Source: Apostichopus japonicus | Lineage: Eukaryota > Echinodermata > Holothuroidea > Aspidochirotida > Stichopodidae | NCBI RefSeq assembly: GCF_037975245.1 | Contig: NC_092576.1 | Span: forward strand, 12,763,111-12,827,110 | Direction of reading: 5' to 3' | DNA length: 64,000 nucleotides | Part shown: piece after piece, positions 34,655-47,400 of the stretch | Layout of the letters: every line of letters begins with the position of its first letter | How positions within the stretch are numbered: position 1 is the stretch's first letter | Position numbers and translations under genes: made by a program | Notes under the pieces: generated by a model | Database searches by the model: none | Seen by the model: the letters and a program-made list of their open reading frames with translations, nothing else | Told to the model about the DNA's origin: nothing

Positions 34655-37600
34655 GAGCAAAAACGTAGCTGACGTCACCAGCTATCACCCCATACCAACA
34701 AACCTCGGGGGACGGTATCATTTATGGTGTTATTAACACCCAAACTCGACGTAAAGTCGCATTTACAGTTTAAATACGGTTTTTCAACACGATTTTTGGC
34801 TAACAAATCAAATCTGTAACTCAGTATCATTGGGGTCCCCATGGTAGCTGACGTCACCAGCTATCACCCCATGCCAACAAACCTCGGGGGACGGTATCAT
34901 TTATGGTGTTATTAACACCCAAACTCGACGCAAAGTCGCATTTACAGTTTATATACGGTTTTTCAACACGATTTTTGGCTAACAAATCAAATCTGTAACT
35001 CAGTATCATTGGGGTCCCCATGGTAGCTGACGTCACCCTCTATCACCCCATACCAACAAACCTCGGGGGACGGTATCATTTATGGTGTTATTAACACCCA
35101 AACTCGACGCAAAGTCGCATTTACAGTTTATATACGGTTTTTCAACACGATTTTTGGCTAACAAATCAAATCTGTAACTCAGTATCATTGGGGTCCCCAT
35201 GGTAGCTGACGTCACTCTCTATCACCCCATACCAACAAACCTCGGGGGACGGTATCATTTATGGTGTTATTAACACCCAAACTCGACGCAAAGTCGCATT
35301 TACAGTTTATATACGGTTTTTCAACACGATTTTTGGCTAACAAATCAAATCTGTAACTCAGTATCATTGGGGTCCCCATGGTAGCTGACGTCACCAGCTA
35401 TCACCCCATACCAACAAACCTCGGGGGACGGTATCATTTATGGTGTTATTAACACCCAAACTCGACGCAAAGTCGCATTTACAGTTTAAATACGGTTTTT
35501 CAACACGATTTTTGGCTAACAAATCAAATCTGTAACTCAGTATCATTGGGGTCCCCATGGTAGCTGACGTCACCCTCTATCACCCCATGCCAACAAACCT
35601 CGGGGGACGGTATCATTTATGGTGTTATTAACACCCAAACTCGACGCAAAGTCGCATTTACAGTTTATATACGGTTTTTCAACACGATTTTTGGCTAACA
35701 AATCAAATCTGTAACTCAGTATCATTGGGGTCCCCAAAGTAGCTGACGTCACCCTCTATCACCTTATACCAACAAACCTCGGGGGACGGTATCATTTAAG
35801 GTGTTATTAACACCCAAACTTGACGCAAAGTCGCATTTACAGTTTATATACGTTTTTTCAACACGATTTTTGGCTAACAAATCAAATCTGTAACTCAGTA
35901 TCATTGGGGTCCCCATGGTAGCTGACGTCACCAGCTATCACCCCATGCCAACAAACTTCGGGGGACGGTATCATTTATGGTGTTATTAACACCCAAACTC
36001 GACGTAAAGTCGCATTTACAGTTTAAATACGGTTTTTCAACACGATTTTTGGCTAACAAATCAAATCTGTAACTCAGTATCATTGGGGTCCCCATGGTAG
36101 CTGACGTCACCAGCTATCACCCCATGCCAACAAACCTCGGGGGACGGTATCATTTATGGTGTTATTAACACCCAAACTCGACGCAAAGTCGCATTTACAG
36201 TTTATATTCGGTTTTTCAACACGATTTTTGGCTAACAAATCAAATCTGTAACTCAGTATCATTGGGATCCCCATGGTAGCTGACGTCACCAGCTATCACC
36301 CCATACCAACAAACCTCGGGGGACGGTATCATTTATGGTGTTATTAACACCCAAACTCGACGCAAAGTCGCATTTACAGTTTATATACGGTTTTTCAACA
36401 CGATTTTTGGCTAACAAATCAAATCTGTAACTCAGTATCATTGGGGTCCCCATGGTAGCTGACGTCACCCTCTATCACCTTATACCAACAAACCTCGGGG
36501 GACGGTATCATTTATGGTGTTATTAACACCCAAACTCGACGCAAAGTCGCATTTACAGTTTATATACGGTTTTTCAACACGATTTTTGGCTAACAAATCA
36601 AATCTGTAACTCAGTATCATTGGGGTCCCCATGGTAGCTGACGTCACCCTCTATCACCCCATACCAACAAACCTCGGGGGACGGTATCATTTATGGTGTT
36701 ATTAACACCCAAACTCGACGCAAAGTCGCATTTACAGTTTATATACGGTTTTTCAACACGATTTTTGGCTAACAAATCAAATCTGTAACTCAGTATCATT
36801 GGGGTCCCCAAAGTAGCTGACGTCACCATCTATCACCGCATACATTAAACCTCGGGGGACGGTATCATTTATGGTGTTATTAACACCCAAACTCGACGCA
36901 AAGTCGCATCTACCGTTTATGTACGGTTTTTCAACACGATTTTTGGCTAACAAATCAAATCTGTAACTCAGTATCATTGGGGTCCCCAAAGTAGCTAACG
37001 TTACCCTCTATTACCCCATGCCAACAAAAATCGGGGGACGGTATCATTTATGGTGTTATTAACACCCAAACTCGACGCAAAGTCGCATTTACAGTTTAAA
37101 TACGGTTTTTCAACACGATTTTTGGCTAACAAATCAAATCTGTAACTCAGTATCATTGGGGTCCCCATGGTAGCTGACGTCACCCTCTATCACCCCATAC
37201 CAACAAACCTCGGGGGACGGTATCATTTATGGTGTTATTAACACCCAAACTCGACGCAAAGTCGCATTTACAGTTTATATACGGTTTTTCAACACGATTT
37301 TTGGCTAACAAATCAAAACTGTAACTCAGTATCATTGGGGTCCCCATGGTAGCTGACGTCACCCTCTATCACCCCATACCAACAAACCTCGGGGGACGGT
37401 ATCATTTATGGTGTTATTAACACCCAAACTCGACGCAAAGTCGCATTTACAGTTTATATACGGTTTTTCAACACGATTTTTGGCTAACAAATCAAATCTG
37501 TAACTCAGTATCATTGGGGTCCCCATGGCAGCTGACGTCACCCTCTATCACCTTATACCAACAAACCTCGGGGGACGGTATCATTTATGGTGTTATTAAC

Positions 37601-38390
37601 ACCCAAACTCGACGCAAAGTCGCATTTACAGTTTATATACGGTTTTTCAACACGATTTTTGGCTAACAAATCAAATCTGTAACTCAGTATCATTGGGGTC
37701 CCCATGGTAGCTGACGTCACCAGCTATCACCCCATGCCAACAAACCTCGGGGGACGGTATCATTTATGGTGTTATTAACACCCAAACTCGACGCAAAGTC
37801 GCATTTACAGTTTATATTCGGTTTTTCAACACGATTTTTGGCTAACAAATCAAATCTGTAACTCAGTATCATTGGGGTCCCCATGGTAGCTGACGTCACC
37901 CTCTATCACCCCATACCAACAAACCTCGGGGGACGGTATCATTTATGGTGTTATTAACACCCAAACACGACGCAAAGTCGCATTTACAGTTTATATACGG
38001 TTTTTCAACACGATTTTTGGCTAACAAATCAAATCTGTAACTCAGTATCATTGGGGTCCCCAAAGTAGCTGACGTCACCATCTATCACCGCATACATTAA
38101 ACCTCGGGGGACGGTATCATTGATGGTGTTATTAACACCCAAACTCGACGCAAAGTCGCATCTACCGTTTATGTACGGTTTTTCAACACGATTTTTGGCT
38201 AACAAATCAAATCTGTAACTCAGTATCATTGGGGTCCCCAAAGTAGCTAACGTTACCCTCTATTACCCCATGCCAACAAAAATCGGGGGACGGTATCATT
38301 TAGGGTGTTAACACCCAAACTCGAGGCAGAGTTTCATCTACCGTTAGTATACGGTTTTTCAACACAGTTTTTGGCTTACAAGTCAATCTT
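34655..38390 (+). repeat. left satellite array, about 21 x 179 bp
   Basis: Monomer landmarks: cctcgggggacggtatcatt, ggtgttattaacaccc, gcaaagtcgcatttacag, cacgatttttggctaac and gtagctgacgtcacc. The period is exactly 179 in most units. Variants recur every seven units (for example catacattaaacc at about 36839 and 38091, 1,252 bases apart). The last unit (38280-38390) is degenerate. Each unit yields a 60-codon minus-strand ORF only because 179 is not a multiple of three and stops happen to be absent; these are not genes. Confidence 0.95.
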
Positions 38391-40186
38391 ACTTTTGGAA
38401 TTTGTCATTAAAATTAAAACCTGCAGGGTCTCGCCCGCTTTCTTGTCAAACCGGGTGGTCTCAAGTGCCGATGATCAATTCGGATGCCAAAGGTATCCGC
38501 GCGATCGCGTAGCGTAGCGATCGCACTCTCTGCGTGTGGTCAAGGGCCAAAGTTCGTTGTGTGGGTCCAAGGGGCTAAGCCCCCGGAAACTCCGCGATTT
38601 TCGTCTTTTCTAAGTAGGCAAACTGCTTGAAATTGACTTTTTCGAGCTATGATTTATAAATGCTCAAATATTTTTCAATAACTTAGAGTTATACATGACT
38701 GCCGAATAATAAAGACAAAATAAACTGGTCTTGGTGATTCTTCCAGCAGCCAAGCCACTTGAAATTCGCGCTACTTTACAAAGCTATGATTTCTTAAATT
38801 TTCAAATGTATGGCAATAACCTGGACATTGCTGTTAGTTATACTCTACAGTATAAAGAAAAATAGTCAGCTGACCATTGACTAGAGTCAACATTACATAA
38901 ACTGCTACATAAACTGAATGACTATTTATTTTTTGTGTGTGTCACGGTGATTCAGTTGTGACTTCATTTTTTTCCTGCCCTGGTTTAGGTTATGTACGAT
39001 GTTTAAATACAAACATTCTGGCATCTCTCAGTACCCAGAAAACACAAACTTCGTTCGCAACCTTTTGCTGTGTAAAAGCAGGGATCGTTTGTGTCACGAT
39101 ATCACTATACTGAAGCGCTTACGTGATACCTGGAATGTGTTATTTGCCGTGGTTGCAGTTGGGAATAGGAAGAGTGAACTGAAAAGTGTGAATATTTAGT
39201 CGATGGTTTTATTCACATTAAAAAAGGTCAAAATGTTTCAGTAGTACTTGCTAACGTTGATTATTTATAACAGCTATAAAACCAGGCACCCAACTTTCAA
39301 ACAGCTAGGGCGCACAACTTTCGAACCGATCGGCGAGAGCCAAAATCAAATTCAAACCTGGAGCCCCGCCCGGTTAAATCGGACTGGCGAGAACCCTGGC
39401 GTTGTTACCTGGTTAATACATATTCAAAATTCATGAAGGGCAACTTCAGAACATGGAACAAGAGTGATCATCACAACCTGGGATAAATAGCCTTATCATG
39501 CATGGATACAATTGTACTAATTGAATTAGTGCTCCTGCTTTTGTATTTTTGATGGTCAGTGTATCTTATCAGATCTGTATTCAGCAGGTGTTAGATCTGT
39601 GGTAGAGAAACATTATCATTGGTTGAGTGCACTTTAAAGGGAACACGCATACACCCTTTGTTCATTATATGACGTTTGTGACTTATAAAATACAAGTTGA
39701 TCCCTTCATATCCAATATATGTCTTCTGAAACATCACGAGGGTACCTTTGTTGGAACATAAAAGGAGATTGAAGAATTTAGCCGACGATAGAAAACAAGA
39801 TTTAGGTAACTGCATGCCTGTTGATTATGCCCTTTAAAGGAGTTGGTTAACGATATAGTACGGATTAAACCGATAGTGACTGAAAAAAAAAACTTGAGGT
39901 TTCATCGGTTGTTGATTACACAGACTTGTGTAGGTACGTTTTGTTGACCTGGATTCAGGTCTCTCTAAATGATACACCAATAGTTAAAAGTCGAAAGAGC
40001 TATTTTTTAAATTTTCATTCCAGTGAAGTTAGAGCATGTGTACACATCAATGAAAGATGACCAAACTTGATCATAGTGTCCTTGAGTAGTGGGTCATATG
40101 GGTGTTTAGTAAGTTTATGCCAAAGGTTATACAGAGGTCATCTGGGTTAATTATGTGAACACACTCAAAATGCTTCTCCTATATGG
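38391..40186. other. foldback core, left part
   Basis: No ORF with a recognisable domain (the longest, 38999-39199, is unknown). A GC-rich patch at 38499-38524 (gcgcgatcgcgtagcgtagc) forms an imperfect palindrome. A cggtt..ggcgagaaccctgg segment at 39300-39410 hints at another old element end. If the element ever coded for a transposase, it is not visible here. Confidence 0.5.
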
Positions 40187-41928
40187 GTGATCACCAGGGT
40201 TGTCACCAGACCATTTTTAGAGCCGGGTAATTTGTGACAGTGATCCGCGCCCTGGGGGAGGGGTATAAAGGGAGGGGGTGTCCCCCTCCCCTTTTGAAAA
40301 TTTTTCAAATCCTGATGGTGCCTACATTCATAATGGTGGCATTTAGAAAGGGTTTTGATCCTCAAAATTGTTCTGAGATACCTTTGTTTTTTCATGTGGA
40401 TCACTGAATTTTCCTGGGATCTTTTTTGGTATATTTTTGTATTTAGAGCCCCTCATTACTCACCCCAGTGTTATTGTTCCAAATGCACATTGTTCTCATT
40501 TAGTATGCATGACCATTAAATCCCCCCAAAAAGGAATTCACATTTTACCTGTACGGCAGTGTACGCGGGAAATCATTGATACAGCAGGCTGTCGTCTGAT
40601 GATTTGCATGGTACAGTACTGTACAACATTCTTACAATGTGCGTGAAACACGTGTTCTTAGTTAAACTTGGCAAATCGCCAAGAAACGATTGGCAGTAGA
40701 ACGTCTCTACATGCATAGCTAAACAGCGAACAGTATGCAATGCACCGAGTCTTGGCTCGACATGTTTTTCGAACAGTACTCAGTGCAACGTTTCCTAGCC
40801 TAATGTGCCTAAAGTCCACACAAAACGCGAGGCCTAATGTTACTACTAAAAATGATATGTAACCCCGAAAGGATAAGGCACGAAGTTTCCTTCTTGCTTT
40901 TTATTACTTCTGGTAACCAGAACATATCGGGGAATAAAATAAACATGTATAAGAAGGTTTTGCCCTTCAACATGAAACCATTCTCGTTTAAAACTTTCTT
41001 TCAGTCAAAGTTCGTGAACTTCGTACTCGTGCTCGTAGGCCTACTCTGGATGTTTACAATAAACAATTGCATATAACGTGTGTTGGTTACAAGCGATCGG
41101 TTTACGCTACCTCCACGCTATGAATAGTGTTGTATCGATCGGTTCACTCCCATTGTGTCGGTGGTGAAAAGCAAGCGAGGGGAATTTGCGTTCCTTTATT
41201 TGGAGTGCGGGGAAAGTAGCGTTCCTTTATTTGGAGCGGGGTTAATTACAGATAAGCTGCGCTTTGCACTGAATCGCGCTAATCTTTACCAAGTTACTTA
41301 TTGGCGGTACTGTAGGCTAATTTGTGCTGGGCGGTAAGGCTGAAATCAGGGGCGTAGCGAAGGTTTTTTTGTTGGGGGGGTGTGGAGAATTTGATTTGCC
41401 GACGGATCTGGAAGTGGTGACTGAAATGGGGGAGGGGCCTAAGGGGAGGGGGTGTCCCTCTCCCCTTTGGAACATTTTTAGTTTTGAAACGTCCTTAGAT
41501 GCAATCTGGTGCATATTTTAAGTCAAATTTGATTTGCCGACGGATCTGGAAGTGGTGACTGAAATAAGGGAGGAGTCTAAGGGTAGGGGGTCTACCCCTC
41601 CCCTTTGGAAAATTTTTAGTTTTGAAACGTCCTTAGATGCAATCTGGTGCATATTTTAAGTCAAATTTGGCACGGAAGAAGCTCCCGTTCTCCTTTTCTC
41701 TATTCAGCTTTCCTTCTTTCTTCCCCTTCCGCTCTCTTCACCTTTTCTCCTTTTGCCGACAGACCAAAAATTTGCCGACAGCGACCAAATTATTGGGGGG
41801 GGGGTGTGACACCCCCACACCCCCACCCCCGCTCGCTACGCCCCTGGCTGAAATTGACCTTGAGTACCGGGCGGAAATTTTGAGAGCTGGGTAGCACCGC
41901 CCGGCGTGGTGACAACCCTGGTGATCAC
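40187..41928. mobile_element. 1,726-bp hAT-like element with 8-bp TSD
   Basis: The element is 40195-41920. The ends CAGGGTTGTCACC are perfectly inverted over 13 bases. The flanks GTGATCAC (40187-40194 and 41921-41928) are identical. No transposase ORF, so non-autonomous. It hosts a younger element at 41347-41846. Confidence 0.9.
41339..41854. mobile_element. 500-bp hAT-like MITE nested in the 40.2-kb element
   Basis: The element is 41347-41846, with ends CAGGGGCGTAGCG perfectly inverted. The flanks GCTGAAAT (41339-41346, 41847-41854) are identical. Inside, a block of about 137 bases (gatttgccgacggatctgga .. aagtcaaattt) is tandemly duplicated (about 41391-41527 and 41528-41665). Confidence 0.9.
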
Positions 41929-42092
41929 CATGTGCTGGGTCATAGTGTTCACTTAATATGGAGACATAATTATGGTGAGTTCAAAATATGGATGTCAAAG
42001 ATCATCTACTTATCTTTTGCAGTAAGTTGTATGTAACTACCGAAGGTTCTTTTCGTGCAGTTTGCATTGGATTATGAAGAATGTTGGTCATA

Positions 42093-42477
42093 GTGTTACT
42101 CAGTGGCGTAGGAAGGTACTTTTGAGAGGGGGGGGGGGGCTGAAGACTGATGGCCGGCCTGGGGGAGGGGTCTAAGGGGAGGGAGTATCCCCCTCCCCTT
42201 TTGGAAGTTTTTGCAGGTGGCCTCAGATGCAATTTGGTGCAATATAGCACACTTCAACACTCACTCCATTTTGTAAACTTAATTTTGTATTTTCACCTGG
42301 CCTTAGATGCAATTTGGTGCTCCAAATGAGATTTTTTTCTCATTTGGAAATGAAAAAGGGGTTTTCTGACTTGCGAAGCGGGGGGGCGGAATGATACTTC
42401 TGCCCCTCCACATTTTTCACTGGGGGGGGGGGGGGCTGGCGCCCCAGCCCCCCGGTTCCTACGCCCTTGGTGTTACT
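42093..42477 (+). mobile_element. 369-bp hAT-like MITE (same family as 28.5 kb)
   Basis: The element is 42101-42469, ends CAGTGGCGTAGG/CAAGGGCGTAGG. The flanks GTGTTACT (42093-42100, 42470-42477) are identical. G- and C-runs in the arms differ in length between copies. Confidence 0.9.
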
Positions 42478-42636
42478 TGAACAGTAGTGGTAAGAATTTG
42501 GGGCCAACGGTCATCCGGGGCCCAAATTTGCGATTTTGTGTACTACACTGTGATTTTTTTCAGCAATAAAAGTTTTTTTTAAAAGAAATATGACTAAATT
42601 TTTAAATAAACTTTCAATTTTTTATAGTTCAAGAAG

Positions 42637-43027
42637 GTAATCCACAGTGGCGTAGGAATGTACTTTTGAGTGGGGGGGGGGGGGGCTGAAGACTGATGGC
42701 CGGCCTGGGGGAGTGGTTTAAGAGGAGGGGGTGTCCCCCTCCCCTTTGAATTTTTTTTGCATTTCCAGGTAGCCTCAGATGCAATTTGGTGCAATATAGC
42801 ACACTTCAACACCGACTCCATTTTGTAAACTTAATTTTGTATTTTCACCTGGCCTTAGATGCAATTTGGTGCTCCAAATGAGATTTTTTTTTCTCATTTG
42901 GAAATGAAAAAGGGGTTTTCTGACTTGCAAAGCGGGGGGGGCGGAATGATACTTCCGCCCCTCCACATTTTTCACTGGGGGGGCTGGCGCCCCCAGCCCT
43001 CTTGGTTCCTACGCCCTTGGTAATCCA
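42637..43027 (+). mobile_element. 375-bp hAT-like MITE (same family, third copy)
   Basis: The element is 42645-43019. The flanks GTAATCCA (42637-42644, 43020-43027) are identical. It has the same orientation as the copy 544 bases upstream. Confidence 0.9.
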
Positions 43028-44434
43028 TAATTAGTATACCCTGTAATTTGCTTAAAAAGTCATGGTCTTTTCTCTTCTCTTCTACTTAGATATTAATTTC
43101 ATTACTTGTCGTTTGTTGCATGTCTATTGAAGAATTAGGTTCTTATCAGCTAACTGCTGAATGCCGGAAGATCTATGAAGATTCATGTGGAGTTTGTCTT
43201 CGTTTGTTTGTTGTGTGTATGTGTAACTAAAAAAGTCAATGCAACTTAAAACTTCATGAAATGTACGTATAACTTGAAAAGATATCAGCCCAGCTGCTTT
43301 TCACGTAGTTTTGGCCGTTATGCGTTTGATTGCAAAAACTGGTACACAATCAAATCATCATCTTAACATTGTTGAAAATATGAAAATATCTCAACTACTT
43401 ATACAGTAAGTAAACCTTGATTGAAAGCCATACTTGATATATACATTCCCCTTATTATATACAAGAAACATATTGTATATGTGCTGTCAATGTTAAATGC
43501 CAGATATCGAGTCAATATATTAGGTTAATTTATGTATTTCGAATCATGAGCCGTTTATTCTTTTTTATTCACTTTAACCAGTCATTTATAAAATAAGTTT
43601 TTTTCGGCACAATTTGAACAAGGAGGTCAGATACGTTATATCCTGTGACGGAATTGATGCTTTAACGCAAACGTATTTGAGAGAAATAACCAAAAACCAT
43701 GGATTTGATCATCGTGTTTGCAACTCGGTGGTCCAACGTCTTAAAACAATTCACATGCTTATATGCAATTAGGTTGATTGAAGACAATTTGAGAAAAATG
43801 CCATGATAACATTTATTGCTAACCAATTTATATGATATGTTTTGTCTAAACCAAATTTACAGTTGGATCATTGTCATTAGACTACCCATCACATGTTATC
43901 TCAAATTGGTTCTATGGATCCCATTTTAGGAAAATCGGGCCTGAACTTTCACAATTTGCTTATACTGTCGACATGATTTTGTTGTCTGTCAAATAAATCC
44001 ATCTTTAGTTCACGGCGATTAATTCCTTTGGTATTTAAAGGGAATACAACATCGCTAAGCCTTCTATTCTCCATTGCGGTTGCATATCGATAACCTTCTA
44101 CACACATACTGAATGAAGTTTGGAGACATATTAACTATATTTTGACTAACTCTTGTAATACGGTGAAATGTGACTGTACACTGACACTACAATCTATTCC
44201 GAATTGGTCCGGATATACTGATCGGGGAAGTTTCTTGGTATTTCATTTCAACGATACTATATGAGTAGGGTCATTTTAAGTTTACTTATGTATCTTTGTA
44301 TATAATAAACGGTATTCCGTAAAAAAATCATAGCTTTCCTAATAGCTTCATTTTATATTACGGCTTTATCAATTAATTTCTCTTCTTTCTATAATGTGAG
44401 ACACATTCTCTCTACACTGAATATAAATCGGATA
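43028..44434. other. foldback core, right part
   Basis: AT-rich, no ORF over 60 codons, no recognised element. It ends where the inverted satellite array begins (gcgtcgagtttaggtgttaa). Confidence 0.5.
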
Positions 44435-47400
44435 GCTTGCGTCGAGTTTAGGTGTTAATAACACCCTAAATGATACCGTCCCCCGAGGTTTGTTGGTAAC
44501 TTGGGGTGGTAGAGGGTGAAGTCAGCTACGTTTTTTGCTCCCCAATGATACTGAGTTACAGATTTGATTTATTAGCCAAAAATCGTGTTGAAAAACCGTA
44601 TTTAAACTGTAAATGATACTTTTCGTCGAGTTTGGGTGTGAATAACACCTTAAATGATACCGTCCCCCGAGGTTTGTTGGCATGGGGTGATAGCTGGTGA
44701 CGTCAGCTACTTTGGGGACCCCAATGATACTGAGTTACAGATTTGATTTGTTAGCCAAAAATCGTGTTGAAAAACCGTATATAAACGGTAAATGAGACTT
44801 TGCGTCGAGTTTGGGTGTTAATAACACCTTAAATGATACCATCCCCCGAGGTTTGTTGGTATGGGGTGATAGCTGGTGACGTCAGCTACCATGGGGACCC
44901 CAATGATACTGAGTTACAGATTTGATTTGTTAGCCAAAAATCGTGTTGAAAAACCGTATATAAACTGTAAATGCGACTTTGCGTCGAGTTTGGGTGTTAA
45001 TAACACCTTAAATGATACCGTCCCCCCGAGGTTTGTTGGCATGGGGTGATAGAGGGTGACGTCAGCTACCATGGGGACCCCAATGATACTGAGTGACAGA
45101 TTTGATTTGTTAGCCAAAAGTCGTGTTGAAAAACCGTATGTAAACTGTAAATGCGACTTTGCGTCGAGTTTGGGTGTTAATAACACCTTAAATGATACCG
45201 TCCCCCGAGGTTTGTTGGTATGGGGTGATAGATGGTGACGTCAGCTACTTTGGGGACCCCAATGATACTGAGTTACAGATTTGATTTGTTAGCCAAAAAT
45301 CGTGTTGAAAAACCGTATATAAACTGTAAATGCGACTTTGCGTCGAGTTTGGGTGTTAAAAACACCATAAATGATACCGTTACCGGAGGTTTAATGGTAT
45401 GGGGTGATAGAGGGTGACGTCAGCTACCATGGGGACCCCAATGATACTGAGTTACAGATTTGATTTGTTAGCCAAAAATCGTGTTGAAAAACCGTATGTA
45501 AACTGTAAATGCGACTTTGCGTCGAGTTTGGGTGTTAATAACACCTTAAATGATACCGTCCCCCGAGGTTTGTTGGTATGGGTGATAGCTGGTGACGTCA
45601 GCTACTTTGGGGACCCCAATGATACTGAGTTACAGATTTGATTTGTTAGCCAAAATCGTGTTGAAAAACCGTATATAAACTGTAGATGATACTTTTCGTC
45701 GAGTTTGGGTGTTAATAACACCTTACATGATACCGTCCCCCGAGGTTTGTTGGTATGGGGTGATAGCTGTTGACGTCAGCTACTTTGGGCGACCCAATGA
45801 TACTGAGTTACAGATTTGATTTGTTAGCCAAAAATCGTGTTGAAAAACCGTATATAAATTGTAAATGAGACCTTGCGTCGAGTTTGGGTGTTAATAACAC
45901 CCTAAATGATACCGTCCCCCGAGGTTTGTTGGTATGGGATGATAGCTGGTGACGTCAGCTACCATGGGGACCCCAATGATACTGAGTTACAGATTTGATT
46001 TGTTAGCCAAAAATCGTGTTGAAAAACCGTATATAAACTGTAGATGATACTTTTCGTCGAGTTTGGGTGTTAATAACACCTTAAATGATACCGTCCCCCG
46101 AGGTTTGTTGGTATGTGGTGATAGCTGGTGACGTCAGCTACTTTGGGGACACCAATGATACTGAGTTACAGATTTGATTTGTTAGCCAAAAATCGTGTTG
46201 AAAAACCGTATATAAACGGTAAATGAGACTTTGCTTCGAGTTTGGGTGTTAATAACACCTTAAATGATACCATCCCCCGAGGTTTGTTGGTATGGGGTGA
46301 TAGCTGGTGACGTCAGCTACCATGGGGACCCCAATGATACTGAGTTACAGATTTGATTTGTTAGCCAAAAATCGTGTTGAAAAACCGTATATAAACTGTA
46401 AATGCGACTTTGCGTCGAGTTTGGGTGTTAATAACACCTTAAATGATACCGTCCCCCGAGGTTTGTTGGTATGGGGTGATAGATGGTGACGTCAGCTACT
46501 TTGGGGACCCCAATGATACTGAGTTACAGATTTGATTTGTTAGCCAAAAATCGTGTTGAAAAACCGTATATAAACTGTAAATGCGACTTTGCGTCGAGTT
46601 TGGGTGTTAATAACACCATAAATGATACCGTCCCCGGAGGTTTAATGGTATGGGGTGATAGAGGGTGACGTCAGCTACCATGGGGACCCCAATGATACTG
46701 AGTTACAGATTTGATTTGTTAGCCAAAAATCGTGTTGAAAAACCGTATGTAAACTGTAAATGCGACTTTGCGTCGAGTTTGGGTGTTAATAACACCTTAA
46801 ATGATACCGTCCCCCGAGGTTTGTTGGTATGGGGTGATAGCTGGTGACGTCAGCTACTTTGGGGACCCCAATGATACTGAGTTACAGATTTGATTTGTTA
46901 GCCAAAAATCGTGTTGAAAAACCGTATATAAACTGTAGATGATACTTTTCGTCGAGTTTGGGTGTTAATAACACCTTAAATGATACCGTCCCCGAGGTTT
47001 GTTGGTATGGGGTGATAGCTGGTGACGTCAGCTACCATGGGGACCCCAATGATACTGAGTTACAGATTTGATTTGTTAGCCAAAAGTCGTGTTGAAAAAC
47101 CTCATTTAAACTGTAGATGATACTTTTCGTCGAGTTTGGGTGTTAATAACACCCTTAATGATACCGTCCCCCGAGGTTTGTTGGTATGGGGTGATAGCTG
47201 GTGACGTCAGCTACTTTGGGGACCCCAATGATAATGAGTTACAGATTTGATTTGTTAACCAAATATCGTGTTGAAAAACCGTATATAAACTGTAAATGAG
47301 ACTTTGCGTCGAGTTTGGGTGTTAATAACACCTTAAATGATACCGTCCCCGAGGTTTGTTGGTATGGGGTGATAGCTGGTGACGTCAGCTACCATGGGGA

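Noticed and set aside
34675-38241. A series of near-identical 60-codon ORFs on the minus strand, each overlapping the next by four bases
   Set aside because: They are one frame of the 179-bp satellite. They start at GTG rather than ATG, shift frame each unit because 179 is not divisible by three, and have no recognised domain.
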